Assembly: GCA_036874045.1 (NCBI GenBank)
Contig: JAZBRI010000003.1
Span: forward strand, 322,501 to 386,500
Direction of reading: 5' to 3'
From: Cymodocea nodosa
Lineage: Eukaryota > Streptophyta > Magnoliopsida > Alismatales > Cymodoceaceae
Length of the DNA: 64,000 bases
Below the pieces are notes generated by a model. It was given only the letters and a program-made list of their open reading frames with translations, was not told the DNA's origin and made no database searches. Below are positions 12,901 to 24,300 of this stretch, one piece after another (within the stretch, counting starts at the first letter, position 1; each line of letters starts with the position of its first letter). Position numbers and translations under genes: made by a program.

Positions 12901-14281
12901 AAATAAGCAGATGACTTCCATCATAATATCTTGGTCCCAATTGACTGGACCAAATTGGTAAAACCATCAGATTTTCCTTCCCAAAAAACAATCAGATTTA
13001 TGGACACTGCTTTAACACTCTTTGAGTGACCAAATTCCTATTTTAATAGGTTCTCAAGTATCCTAACTTGACAATATTATGTATGATGTTTCTGTTACTA
13101 ATTTATATTTTTCTATATTTAATCTAGGGAAGAAACGTTTACTACCTTCGGAGGGGATCTTAATCCTCAAACCGTGGTGCATAACTGGTGTGTTCTCTAG
13201 TACCTGCATAAAATTCTCAAGTGTTATCTAATTGATCGCTTCTACGTTTTGAGTTTTTTTCGAACTTCCATATATTACTGTTGTTTGCAGGTTACGATCT
13301 GGAATTTGTCCTCAAGCTGTGGAGAAAGGTTTCAGATGCATTAGCAGCGACCAGAGTGTTTGGTATCTCGATCATCTTGATTCTCAGTGGGAGTATTTCT
13401 ACAGTAACGAGCCGTTGGAGGGAATAGATGATATCTCTAAACAAAAACTTGTGATTGGCGGGGAAATTTGTATGTGGGGTGAGACTGCTGATACTTCTGA
13501 TATCCAACAAACCATATGGCCACGGGCTGCAGCTGCTGCAGGTCTGATTCCAAACTTAATTTCCAACTGTGGTATTTTCTCCATTATCATTCGTTCCTTT
13601 GCAGTAATAAAATTGTTGAACACGTTTACTAGAACTGGCGGTAAAATATCCTTTTATTTTGAGAACATTACAGTATGATATCTTCTCTTGGGGATGCCTT
13701 TAGAATTGAGATTTCAGAATGTTGTCTTCTCTTCTCCTCTAAGGACTATAAAGGAAGAAGTTTTGGTAAAAGGACTGTCAATATCAAAAAAAAAAAAAGT
13801 TAGAGAATTCTATTTTGTTGTAGAATTGGGTGATTTCTTCGAAGTTCAAACTTAGTTACTTTAACCACTGATTCAGCTTATTCTACACTCTACACATTCT
13901 ATCATGTGGGTCCAATGCCTTGAATGCACTTTGCTTCATCGACATGTTGTCTCCTCTTTTCAAATGCGACCATCGAAATTTTCTGCTCCACTTGCATCTT
14001 GGGGCCTTCTGTTCTTCGGTCAGAGCTTTTTTTTTTGCCGTGCTTGTTGCTGGATTTTCACGGATTTCAAAGATTTGAACTGGTACCATTCTTTTTCTCT
14101 AGAGCGGTTGTGGAGTGCGAGAGAAGCCACCACCAATGCTGGAAACATGAGTTTGACCGTGTTGCCCAGGCTGGAATACTTCAGATGCCTCCTGAACAGG
14201 CGTGGGATCGCGGCCTCTCCCGTTACCAATCGGTATGCAAGACAACCTCCTATTGGCCCTGGATCATGCTACGACCAGTAG
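917..14281 (+). CDS. HEXO1: Beta-N-acetylhexosaminidase (GH20), HEXO1-like
   Basis: Fifteen exons: 917-1273, 1368-1451, 4165-4200, 4950-5061, 5472-5542, 5639-5769, 6129-6145, 6278-6326, 7252-7352, 8958-9017, 9620-9653, 12737-12835, 13128-13187, 13291-13541, 14103-14281. All junctions are GT-AG and phases join to 546 residues, about the family length. The start is the first ATG in frame and opens a hydrophobic signal peptide (about residues 1-24). A GH20 N-terminal domain (about 30-175) precedes the catalytic barrel. The barrel shows NVLHWHIVDEQSFP, AEVDVPGHAESWG and the catalytic pair in HLGGDEVNT (Asp335-Glu336), then WYLDHLD and GGEICMWGE. The C-terminus ends GPGSCYDQ. The enzyme removes terminal GlcNAc from N-glycans in the secretory route or vacuole, giving paucimannosidic glycans. 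Similarity is closer to vacuolar HEXO1 than to HEXO3. The 17-base exon 7 is real: without it the frame breaks. Long introns hold non-coding and repeat-derived DNA. Confidence 0.95.
1700..1966 (-). mobile_element. Remnant of a Ty1/copia retrotransposon 3' end (pol tail, PPT, LTR)
   Basis: In hexosaminidase intron 2, read on the minus strand, a short frame (about 1966-1923) spells KLGMYNMHALA followed by a stop. This matches the usual C-terminal end of copia RNase H. It is followed at once by a purine-rich tract (GCTTGAGGAG, about 1925-1916) and TGTTAG (1915-1910), the usual LTR start. The sequence beyond is LTR-like. The far LTR end is not evident, so the left boundary is approximate. The upstream pol region is degraded. 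Confidence 0.5.
3829..3850. repeat. (GATCAT)n self-complementary short repeat
   Basis: Three and two-thirds units of GATCAT in hexosaminidase intron 2. The unit overlaps the palindrome TGATCA, so the tract can fold on itself. Confidence 0.8.
9654..12736 (+). other. Long intron 11 of the hexosaminidase gene
   Basis: A 3.1 kb intron between the exon ending ...VKQW and the exon beginning LQDHNMTAKDAY. It is AT-rich, with only short ORFs that show no recognisable domain and no conserved RNA motif. A stretch starting near 9857 (CCTGTTTGTTTGCC) and the 10,700-11,700 part look like decayed repeat sequence, but I could not find terminal inverted repeats or target duplications. Confidence 0.6.
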
Positions 14282-14891
14282 TAATAAGAAAATGGATTCT
14301 TATTTTGTTTTATTGTATGATTCTATAATAAGCCTCCATATTTGGCATCGTTTGAATGTAAAATTTCTACTTGTCGGTTGAGTAGCGGCGTTTTGTGTGT
14401 GTGAAAATTTGACGGCCGTAACGGGGCTCTGCTATTTTGAACTGTCTCCGCTCATTTTCCATGGCACCGTAAAACTTTTTACAATTCCATGGCAGAGACG
14501 AACTTTCTTTCTTCTAATCATCTTTCTCATAAAGAACTTACTAATTGATGAAAATAGCTAGTAGTACCGTATGCGCTTTTTTTTTTCTTTTTTCAACGAT
14601 AGTAGTGGCTAATGAAAATAGGTAGTACCGGATTGACACCTTGAATTTAAATTTAAGTGAAGATGCTAATATTAAAAAAAATAGCGTCCTTTGTTCAGAA
14701 TATTGTAAATATTCATATGTGAATCTGCTGTTGTATTCAACGAAGTTCTTTCTTCCTCGCTTGTACAGTGCATACGGTACGCCAATGCTTTATATTAAAA
14801 AAATCAAATTCATGCTCTCTCTTCTTACCCACTTTCTCAATCAATGTTTGGAGTGTGGACCTGGGGGCCTCTAATTTTCTTTCTAAATAGA

Positions 14892-14906
14892 GGGGGGGGG
14901 GGGGGG
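14892..14906. repeat. Poly-G homopolymer (15 G)
   Basis: Uninterrupted run of 15 G bases in intergenic DNA. Such runs are often length-polymorphic and prone to sequencing error. Confidence 0.9.
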
Positions 14907-15709
14907 TTACAATTTCGACAGCTTCATATTCCTCAAAAGGCAATGTTCTGTTTAGACACTTGCGTAACATCGTTCTCCGTCCGTCGTAAGAAGGCAATTC
15001 ATGCACCTGCCCATGTACACCAAACACGGTACAGTCCATGCGCCATCTCTTCTTCACCTTCCTTTTCCTTTCGAAAAGAAGACAACGATATTCATCAAGC
15101 ATTATTATAAAGAAAAATCATCGTATCCGCAGTATACGACCAAATCTACCATTGAATATGCGAAACTGACAAACGTTTCCCTTGACCAGAGCGATTCACA
15201 CTTGGACCAGATGTGATGATAATATTGCTCCAGATTCTGTACAGCGTACGCCTGTTAAAATTCTTCCCTAGCATGGCAAGTCATTGACCAGTCAACATCA
15301 ATATTCTCCGGTCAACGTCGATCTTTTCGTGGCTATCCGTTCGGGTAAGCACCGCCGTGGCTCACCGTACGCCAAGTTCACTCCGCCTTCCGCACTAGCA
15401 TTATCATCGTCGCCCGTTAAGTCAAATTATCCTCGCAACCCACAACCGTATATTCTTTCTATCGTTGCCGGTAATAATGTTTTTATTTAGATTCAAACTC
15501 AGGTTTCCTTCCCTCAGCCGCGTTGAATCCGCAAATGAATTTATTTAACAGCCCGATTATCCCCCTTTCTCCCGTTTCTCATACCCAAATCCGTGGTGCT
15601 GATTCTCTTCCAACCAAATTATCAAAAATAAAAATTTTAAAAAGAAGAAGAAGAACAGGTCTCTTCCAACCGACGGTGGATAATAGATACATAGATAACG
15701 CACATCTAT

Positions 15710-15742
15710 TAAAAGAAAGAAAGAAAGAAAGAAAGAAAAAAA
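15710..15742. repeat. (GAAA)n microsatellite
   Basis: About six GAAA units ending in an A run, intergenic, upstream of MKP1. Confidence 0.85.
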
Positions 15743-16210
15743 TCCTCCCTCTTTTTTCCACACATGACGTGAGCTGACGGGTAGAGTAGTTGCGTTGACT
15801 AGTCAACACCATGGAATCCTTTCACGTGGGCCCGGATGACGCGAGGACGCGAGATCAGTCCATGTTTCGGCTTCGGACGGTTGAGATTCCATCACCAACC
15901 ATCCACAGTTCCCACCTGTCGCTGTCCTCTAGGGTTCCACCACCCTCTCCTTTACCAGTTCCCCCTCACCCTTCTCTCCTCCTCTCCTACCAGATTTGTT
16001 CGATGCTCCCAACTCCACAGAGCCCGAGCCTCTTCCACTTCTCCCCCCAGTTCTACTACAGCTCCCGAGTACCGCAACGATCGGTTTCCTCGGTCGAAGG
16101 TCCTTCCCCTCACTCGATTTCGGTGTTTGTTTGGTTCGAAACTCTCCTCCTTCCTTCTTCTTTTTCATTTTGAATTTTCGTCGATCGTGTTTTTGTTGGC
16201 AGTGTTTGTG

Positions 16211-16255
16211 ATGGGAGCGGAGGAAGATTTGATGAGTTTAGCGCTTGGAAGTTGA
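16211..16255 (+). CDS. Upstream ORF in the MKP1 leader (14 codons)
   Basis: ATG at 16211 opens a short frame, MGAEEDLMSLALGS, ending in TGA at 16253-16255, 62 bases before the MKP1 ATG. It is in the leader only if transcription starts upstream, which I infer from the CT-rich sequence before it. Its first codons resemble the start of the main ORF (ATGGGAG...GAGGAAGATTTG in both), suggesting a local duplication of the start region. A stop before the main ATG means it could lower MKP1 translation. Whether it is translated is unknown. Confidence 0.4.
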   Translation: MGAEEDLMSLALGS

Positions 16256-16317
16256 GAGAGTGGGGGGTCTGTTAGCTTTTGAGCTTGGACTGGCTGGAGT
16301 ACCGGACGAGCGTGGAG

Positions 16318-18336
16318 ATGGGAGGAGATGAGGAAGATTTGTGCGCTGCAGGTGGTAGTGGAGGATCGGCTGCTGCTTTGGGGAGTAAAAAGGCTTACTG
16401 GAGGTCCCAATCATGGTCGGCTTCGAGAAGTACTGAGAACGGTGGGCTCACGTTGGACGTATCCGATAAGAATGTGTTTGGCAACCGGCGCGTCGGGGCT
16501 CCCCCGCTGACTCCTCGGTCGCAGCAGAATTCCAAGGCGAGGTCTTGCCTGCCGCCATTGCAGCCGCTGTCAATCGCTCGGAGGAGTGTGGACGAGTGGC
16601 CCAAGGCCGGATCGGATGACATCGGTGAGTGGCCGCAGCCGCCAACGCCTGGTGCTAGACGGGACCGAGGAGAGGAATTGAGGTTGGACCTCTCCGTTTT
16701 GAGGTCGGAAGGGAAGCGGAATCAGATCGCCTTCTTCGACAAGGAGTGCTCCAAGGTGGCGGATCACGTGTATCTCGGCGGCGATGCCGTCGCTCGGAAC
16801 CGGGAGATCCTGAGGAAGAACGGCATCACTCATGTGCTCAACTGCGTGGGGTTCGTCTGTTCCGAGTATTTCAAGGCGGATTTGGTCTACAAGACGCTTT
16901 GGCTGCAAGACAGCCCGTCCGAGGACATCACCAGCATCCTCTACGACGTTTTCGATTACTTCGAGGATGTCAGGGAGCAGGGTGGGCGGGTTCTGGTTCA
17001 CTGTTGTCAGGGGGTCTCAAGGTCGACGTCGCTGGTCATCGCTTACCTGATGTGGAGGAAAGGGCAGAGCTTTGATGATGCCTTCGATTTCGTGAAGGCG
17101 GCGAGGGGCATCGCAAATCCCAACATGGGTTTCGCTTGCCAGCTTCTGCAATGTCAGAAGAGGGTTCATGCTATACCGTTGAGCCCCAAATCGGTCCTCA
17201 GGATGTATAGGATGGCACCCCATTCTCCATACGATGCGTTGCACCTTGTGCCCAAGATGCTGAATGATCCTTCCCCAATGGCATTGGATTCCAGGGGAGC
17301 ATTCATTCTTCATGTCCTTTCCTCCATGTATGTGTGGGTCGGCAAGAACTGCAAGCCTGTGATGGAGAAGGATGCGAAGGCGGCGGCGTACCAGGTGGTC
17401 AGGTACGAGAGGGTGCCAGGCCCTATCTACACGGTTGAGGAGGGAGACGAGCCTGACGATTTCTGGGAGGCTTTTCTCAAAGTAGCGTTCTCGTCAGACT
17501 CGAACATGAAGTTGAACAAAGAACAGTATGATGCAGGAGTAAATATAGAGGCTGGGAAGAGAAAAGTTGAAGCATATGATGCGGATTTTGAGCTCTTCTA
17601 TAAAGGTTTGGCCGGTGGTGTTGTGCCACCGTTTCCTTCTTCCGGAGCCGGGCAAGAAACACATCTGCCGGCTAGAGAAAGCAATTGGAGCATACTGAGG
17701 CGGAAGTTCGTATCTAGTGGGATGAAAGGCTGCATCTCAGCCTCCAAGGCACCCATATCTAGAGTCTACTCTGATTCCCTGTTGGTAAGAGAAAAGACTA
17801 GGAAGCTCAACAGAGCTCAGCTTTTGAGTGTGGACTCGTCGGTAACCCCTCCATATCCTTCTCCAAGTTCTCTCTTTTCCGATTCAAGTAATAGCTCCAA
17901 GTCAAGTTCAGAGTCACCGTCCATCTCTCCTTCGGCGAGTTCCCCTTCCACCACAGCATCTCCCGATTCATTTGAACTAGCAAATTCCATTGTGCAAAGA
18001 AGTGCGGGTTTTTGCCTTGAAGTCGATTTGTCACCACCCAAGGTTTCTGCTCGATCTATTGCAGAACGTAGAAGAAATTTCACACCATTAAAGCTGCCAA
18101 CTCCTATGGATGGTTTGCCTCAGTCATCTAGAGCAGTTGGGGCTATTCACGATAGTCCCATGAAGGAAAGCTTCAACTACCCTCCTAACAATGGCGATTT
18201 GGATCGTCAAACTCAAAAGATGGTGGCAGGAGTATCGGTAGGAAAACTATGTAGAAAGGTAGATGGGAATTCTATGCAGTATGATGCATCGTCACAGTGC
18301 ACACCTGGTGATGCTGTTAGTGCAAAACTCGATTGA
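16318..18336 (+). CDS. MKP1: MAP kinase phosphatase 1 (dual-specificity phosphatase with gelsolin-like segment)
   Basis: A single exon of 672 codons. The frame is open upstream to a TTG, but the first ATG is 16318 (MGGDEEDL). The N-terminus has the plant MKP1 signature (APPLTPRS, PPLQPLSIARRS, DEWPKAGSDDIGEWP). The dual-specificity phosphatase domain spans about 145-290, with the P-loop HCCQGVSRSTS (catalytic Cys229, Arg235) and the general-acid loop WLQDSPSEDITS. A gelsolin-like segment follows (about 320-400; DSRGAFILHVLSSMYVWVGK, EGDEPDDFWEAF). The C-terminal third is Ser-rich and probably disordered, with a conserved ISRVYSDSLL. MKP1 dephosphorylates MPK3/MPK6-type kinases and damps responses to UV, salt and pathogen signals. 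The protein stops about 100 residues short of the Arabidopsis form, without its C-terminal portion. I could not find a convincing downstream exon. Confidence 0.93.
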   Translation: MGGDEEDLCAAGGSGGSAAALGSKKAYWRSQSWSASRSTENGGLTLDVSDKNVFGNRRVGAPPLTPRSQQNSKARSCLPPLQPLSIARRSVDEWPKAGSDDIGEWPQPPTPGARRDRGEELRLDLSVLRSEGKRNQIAFFDKECSKVADHVYLGGDAVARNREILRKNGITHVLNCVGFVCSEYFKADLVYKTLWLQDSPSEDITSILYDVFDYFEDVREQGGRVLVHCCQGVSRSTSLVIAYLMWRKGQSFDDAFDFVKAARGIANPNMGFACQLLQCQKRVHAIPLSPKSVLRMYRMAPHSPYDALHLVPKMLNDPSPMALDSRGAFILHVLSSMYVWVGKNCKPVMEKDAKAAAYQVVRYERVPGPIYTVEEGDEPDDFWEAFLKVAFSSDSNMKLNKEQYDAGVNIEAGKRKVEAYDADFELFYKGLAGGVVPPFPSSGAGQETHLPARESNWSILRRKFVSSGMKGCISASKAPISRVYSDSLLVREKTRKLNRAQLLSVDSSVTPPYPSPSSLFSDSSNSSKSSSESPSISPSASSPSTTASPDSFELANSIVQRSAGFCLEVDLSPPKVSARSIAERRRNFTPLKLPTPMDGLPQSSRAVGAIHDSPMKESFNYPPNNGDLDRQTQKMVAGVSVGKLCRKVDGNSMQYDASSQCTPGDAVSAKLD

Positions 18337-21300
18337 TCTGCCTGATGATGGTCCATTAAGGTATGAATTTTTGCATTCAATCTCTTCTCCTGGAAAACTT
18401 CTTATGCTTGTTGCGAAAATTGTGCCACCTTTTGACTTTCATCAATCAATTGTTCAGCTGTATTGTCTAACTTAACTGTAATATTGTTGGTGTTTTTAGC
18501 TAAAATTAGATCTTCTTTCTTTGTGGATCCTATAAGACATGGAAATACTAACTGTAATATCTTTTGTTGGTTGACATAAATGTGTTATAAACCTATCTAG
18601 GGTACTCACTCATATAGCCTTGGATTAATGCCTAGAATTCTCAGAACTACAATAAGTGTTTTGTTTGTTTTGGTACTGGAAAAAAGGGTGATTTATTTTA
18701 TCTTATTGAAGACCAATGAGAGATAAAATGCTTCTAGAAAATGTTCCCTTTTTTTTGCAGTTCCCAACTTCACGACTGCATGCTTGATAAGGTACTAGTG
18801 CATAGAACAGTGGTTCATCATCCTTTGATATCATATAATAATAACTATCATGTCTCTATGCATGAGCATTGCTCCAGGCCTATGGGTCCTTTCTCTTTTT
18901 TTGGATGATGATCTGATAATATATATAATGAATTTAATGCAATCATGTTGTCGATACATGTATTTCCAGTTAGGTTATCGTAGGTGGAATCAGAAGCCTT
19001 GGTGGAAATGTTTGAGTTCATTTCTCAACAAGTTGGACGATGCCATCATTTCTTCTGGTCAAAGAACAATCAAAACTAGCGGCTCTGGTGTAACCACTTT
19101 TAGGAGTAATATTATCAAAGGTCAGTGGGGGCAAATGCTTGCAATATCTTTTTGAAATGAGAATCTTGTTCTGCGATATTATCAAAGGTCAGTGGGGAGC
19201 AAATACTTACAATATCTTTTTGCTTTGAGAATCTTGTTCTGCCATAGATCTTGCTTCATCTATAAGCAGAGGCCAAAGCATCCATCCTCTTCTCTATCCT
19301 GGCAAGAAGCGGCCATTACCCTCCACTGGGAGGGTCCACTTGCATGTACAGCTTGGACAAACCTTGTAAAATCTACCTAAAGGATCATATGATCTCAACT
19401 TGTTATTTACATTGTCACGAACCACAGACAAATTCCACGTTGGTGGCACGTCATCTCTTCCTGTCCACTGATTACAGCATCCCTCTGAGGTTGGTATTTT
19501 GGTTTGTGAGCGTGACCTTTTCGTATTGTTCCTCTGCTACTTCCGGGATCATATACATGAATCCCTTCTTTTAAGACATTTAATGTGTAAAATAATCTTT
19601 CTCAAAATCAATTAGTAACGAGTAAAATAGTTCATTATTTATGAGACTCATTTTGTTCTTACACTTTAGATTTTTCATAGATACTTTCATTTGTAGTTTA
19701 TCTTACGTTTACAGGTATTTTACAAGAAAATGTGTGAATCAACTTTGATATTATGTGGAATGTTTTATTTTAAAATTAATTAATAATGAGTTTATCGTTT
19801 ATTAGATCAAGTGAGATTTTTCAAGCAATGGTCTAATCATGTGTAGTCGAGTATGGTCCGGATTTTTTGGCATTCTGCTGCAAACAGATAGGCCGTCTCA
19901 CCACCCTTATTTCCATTGGTCTCTCTCCTAATGGCCACTTAGAAAAAAAAGGCAAACACAATGATTATATCTATGGTATGGCGGGTAATATAATTATGAA
20001 GAGAAAAAAATCTTACAAAACTGTGATTTTGTATCAGATTATGAGTCTTTGTTGGAAATCTGTTTTCAAATTTGTCATTAATTCTATGATTTTGAAAAAT
20101 AAATTATAGACACTACCTGCAACATCATTATGATTTCATGTAAAATCCATCACATCGAACATAGATTTTCACAAAAATAGTGAAAAGGCAAAATCTTCGA
20201 AAGGTGGCAAGTAAGAACCCTTAGCTTAAATAAGTCAGAAATCTTTGTACATAATAAATTATGCTGTACATTAATTATATAATTATAAGGATTTTTTCTA
20301 AGAAATAGTTAAAACAAAAAGAACCTTTTCAAAAAGCTATTGAAAACACCTCCAAAAGCACTTCACTTTTTTGTTTAATTAATTGAGACGAATTTTGGAG
20401 AACGGGTGTGTGCAAATAAATAGAAGTAAAGTTTAAATAATATCAAGAAAGAAAAGAATAATAATGAACAGTGTAGACTAAGAAAGAAAACCTAACAATC
20501 AAGATTTAAAGGCTATACAATATATTATATATATTATAAGTAGAAACAGTATTTGTAAATAATTTTTTTAATACCATGATTGTAGAGGAATAAAAAAAAA
20601 CTTTTAAAATTAATCTCAAACGAAACTTAGTCATGATTCTTGTATCATACTTGTTTAATCTTCCAGATGGCATTCATTATCATGCTCCCCTTTCTTTTTC
20701 ATTCTACTTTTTCTTTTACCATTTTCCTTGTCTGGATGGATTGAGTTGGCTGTACATAATTAATTCCGAGGAATAATAATAATTTAGTAGATTGAAAGTA
20801 GCGAAACCACTGCTGATATTAAAAGAACGAACTCTGGCAAAATAATTGGAAGGCCTTCGGTGTTTCCAGAAGTTTTTATCGTGCTGGTGCCACGAATGAG
20901 GCGATTTGTCCTCGGTAAAATGGTACCGTCGAAACCCAGATGACGTTAGTTGCTAGGAATGACCAGGAGCAAGAAGAAATCTCTGTTGATCAATCAGCGC
21001 GTCGACCGCATACGCACATTTTTAATGAATAGGTTTGCTCCGAGTCCATTTTTATCATATAAATGATGCTCTACCGAGTGATACGATGGAAATTATCACG
21101 GTGGATCTTCAAAGTGTTTGCATTGAATGAAAGTGTACATATTCTTCATTTGCTTTCATGTGTAAATATCCAACTTCGATGGCAGGGGGCAAGGAGACAA
21201 ACAATAAACAAAAGGGTATACTGACATTTTCAGATTTCTAGTTTGATTCATCAGACTGCAAAACTAAGAGAAGGAAAGCCCTTTCAGGAAAATTTCTTGG

Positions 21301-21390
21301 AGAAACTGATGCTGGGCTATGGATATGATTGATGATGAAAAGGAACACATGGGTGTCACAAGGGAACCAAATGTTTTGCAGGAAGAAACC
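18337..21390. other. Intergenic region between convergent MKP1 and PPL1
   Basis: The first several hundred bases are probably MKP1 3' UTR; possible acceptor-like sites (about 18761-18771 and 18960-18969) would give only non-coding exons. A 67-base tandem duplication lies at about 19109-19242. The rest is AT-rich with short meaningless frames. The last few hundred bases before 21391 are probably PPL1 3' UTR. I recognise no gene here. Confidence 0.6.
19109..19242. repeat. Tandem duplication, 67-base unit
   Basis: ATATTATCAAAGGTCAGTGG begins at 19109 and again at 19176. The two copies continue in parallel to CTTGTTCTGC with a few substitutions and one small indel. They lie downstream of MKP1. 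Confidence 0.85.
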
Positions 21391-24300
21391 TTAGACATTA
21401 AATACCTTGAATGAATCAACAACCGTATGCAGCTTATCTTTCACCTTGTCCCATCTCCTTTCATTGGCACCCGTCGTCAATGTGTAGAATTTACCTGAAA
21501 TTTAGAAGCCATATTCATCATTAGTATGGTGAGGGGACTTGGGAGACAAGACCAAAGTGCCAACACACCAAACATCAACCATGCCATTATCAGAAACTTA
21601 TCACGGATAGAATTGTCAGAGCGTTGATTTTAACCAATTGAGCTTCAAATTTTGCTTTTCTGGAAGTATATGGCAAGTTTCTTCAAGAAACTGGAAACGT
21701 AGCCTAATTTTTCTAAGCATGTTCGTGAATGGAAAATGTTGTTCTGATGATGGCTGGTAAATAAATAAATGAAATATAAGAAGTCTTTATTCAATGTGTA
21801 GATGATATAAATAGAAAAAGGCAAGCGATTGTGCAAACTTGATTAGATTAGAATCATCTGTGCAGAACAACAAGAAAATTAGGTGCTTCAGCAGAAGAAA
21901 GATCCACTGGATCTATGACACTAGGGCAGGTGTTATCTTCATACCATTCCCAATTGTAATGGTTCCCAGTGCATGCCGAGTAAAATTTGGAGCTTTAGCC
22001 ACAAATTCAAAGGTGTAGTAAGTTTGCCCATTAACATCATGCTGAGGACAACAAACAATATGAAGTAAGATCTCAACTTCCCAGAGCCTGGGGGCTAAAT
22101 TCAATAGATATACTCAAGTACCAATATCGTTCCTTCAAACATTTTAGAACAACAGTCAGAGATGTGCTTTATCATATAACACCCCAAAATTCAAAGCATG
22201 TAGGATGCAAATCATTCTCATATTATCAGAACATAATCAGCCACATGAATGCAATATAAAGCTACTTGAACTTTAGTTAGTAGGTACAAGCTGTTGACTC
22301 ATTCATAACCACCTGTGGAAGAGTAAATTGACGAAATAAGATGCTCGGTTGTGTTACTTTGTTCAACCAAAAGAATTCTTAATTTCATTTTAGAGAATTT
22401 TCATGAAGAATTAAAGGTGGATGACCCCTAAATTATCATCCTAGTCTAGTTTCTTCAAAAGGCCAAAAACAGTGTATGTCTTTTATCTTCCCAGGGATCC
22501 ACATACAACTTCAACATCAAAGGAAAAATGTACTAAAAAACAAACCTCAGCTGCATCAACCAATTTTGTCTTCTGTGTTGAGGGAGCTAAGACTTTTTGT
22601 ATCAATGTTTCAGCAACCTACAATGGTTAAAAGAAGATATGCTAGAATTTTTTGAAAGGCTAACACATGATTTGGGAAGAAAACAGATATCCACTTATCC
22701 ATAGCAAAGCATAAAGTTGACAGGAAACTATTATGGACCTCTTGTGGGGATCCAAGGTCCCGAATATCTTTCTTGTTTGTTGGAATCATGTTCACACTAA
22801 CACTTTCTAGAGGCTCAATGACATCTTTGAATACCTTATCTTGTCCCTGGATAACAATTTCCTGGTACAAACAATCAGCACACATGAGATTTCCTGATAT
22901 AACAAGTGATCTTCTATTGTATGATACAAATGTGGACATGGAAGTGGAAAATAAAGACTTGGAATATTGTAAGCTTATTCTTCACCTGCCACCCAAACGG
23001 ATAGTAAAATTTATACCCATCCTTCTGGTCCAAGACTGGTTGAAATCCTTTCTTAGTCTCAGCAGCAACTGAGAATATCATCACCATGAATTACTCTATT
23101 AGTGCACAAACCATTTCTTTAGGATCTACTGTTTGCATGCTCGGTGAACAAACCCATTATATTGTTATATTTACAGGAGTTGTACTATCTACTTTAAAAA
23201 TGAAAGCAAAAGAACCATTCACAAGGTGCTTACCTGATGTGGATTCTGTATACAATGACGAAGCAATAGTTGCAATTGCCCCAAATGCAAGGATATGACG
23301 TCTCCCAAATTTATCTGTCAATTTAAATTAGCAAGGTGAACACCTAATGAAGATCTTGCTAGTCGTTTCTTTTCTTCTAAATAATGACGATTGAATATTT
23401 GCAATTCTTACAATAACCAAACAGTAGTCCAACAGTCACGAGGATTATAACAATTTTTAACCACGCTTGACAACCTCTGTTGTCATATTGAATGTAGTAT
23501 GGGCAATAAAGATGGATGTTACCAACTTTGTTGGAAAGTTAGAAAGGGTGAACTTAGAAACCCAAAGTTTGGGACTTGGGAAAAAAATGAACAGAAAGTG
23601 TAAATAACAGGTTTCACCAGTTAAGTCCGAAACTTATTACAATGAAAACAGAGACGAAATCTAACACTAATCTACAACTGCGGAAGACAGATAAAATGTA
23701 AGAAAAGCCCCCCTCAAATTATTGATGACATTAAGAATTCATCCCTGTCCGAAACAGATGCATAACTAAGAAAACTACACTTTACCAATAATGGGGTGGT
23801 AATGATTATTTTGATTCAGCTTATGAAGATAAACAAATGTTTTCAAGAAAATATGTAGAACACCATTTTTCTTCCTTTAGTGGTTTTTGTTCAACTTGTA
23901 GCATTTTTAATTTATGTATAGAGCATAGAAATAAGTTAGCATATATGATTAACGCATTGGGTTCATCTTAGCTCTAGCATATTTTCATACGTTGGACTAA
24001 GTAAACACCTCTTAAGTCTCATCCACCACTGCAGAAGAGATAAAATGTAAGAAAATCCCATCAAATTGTTGATGACAAACACGAAATCAAGATTTTATCC
24101 TTGTCCATAAAAAATGCATAACTAAGAAAATTATGCTTTTCCAGTACTAGGGTCCTGGAAATTGAATAAAAACATCCAATATGGTCAGCATTATAATTTG
24201 CATCATGTCTTTTTTTTTCTGTATAATTTAAAAGTGAGGATGAATGTCTAGATACAAAAGTTAAGGAAATTATCCCATAACTAAGACATTGTATGAAAAA

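Larger units (their letters stand above)
14282..16210. promoter_or_regulatory. Intergenic region and upstream region of MKP1
   Basis: The first part should hold the 3' UTR of the hexosaminidase gene. A G15 homopolymer lies at 14892-14906 and a GAAA-rich tract at about 15710-15742. Between 15182 and 15806 there are several W-box cores (TTGAC or its complement GTCAA) at 15182, 15284, 15291, 15311, 15421, 15795 and 15802. Two of these pairs form the palindromes TTGACCAGTCAA (15284-15295) and TTGACTAGTCAA (15795-15806). A G-box CACGTG is at 15823-15828. The 15811 ATG opens a 120-codon frame without known domains, probably chance in a CT-rich leader. Confidence 0.6.

Noticed and set aside
15811..16173. 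120-codon frame upstream of MKP1 with ATG in good context
   Set aside because: Ser/Pro-rich from CT-rich leader sequence, no domain, overlapping frames on both strands of similar quality. Could be leader at most.
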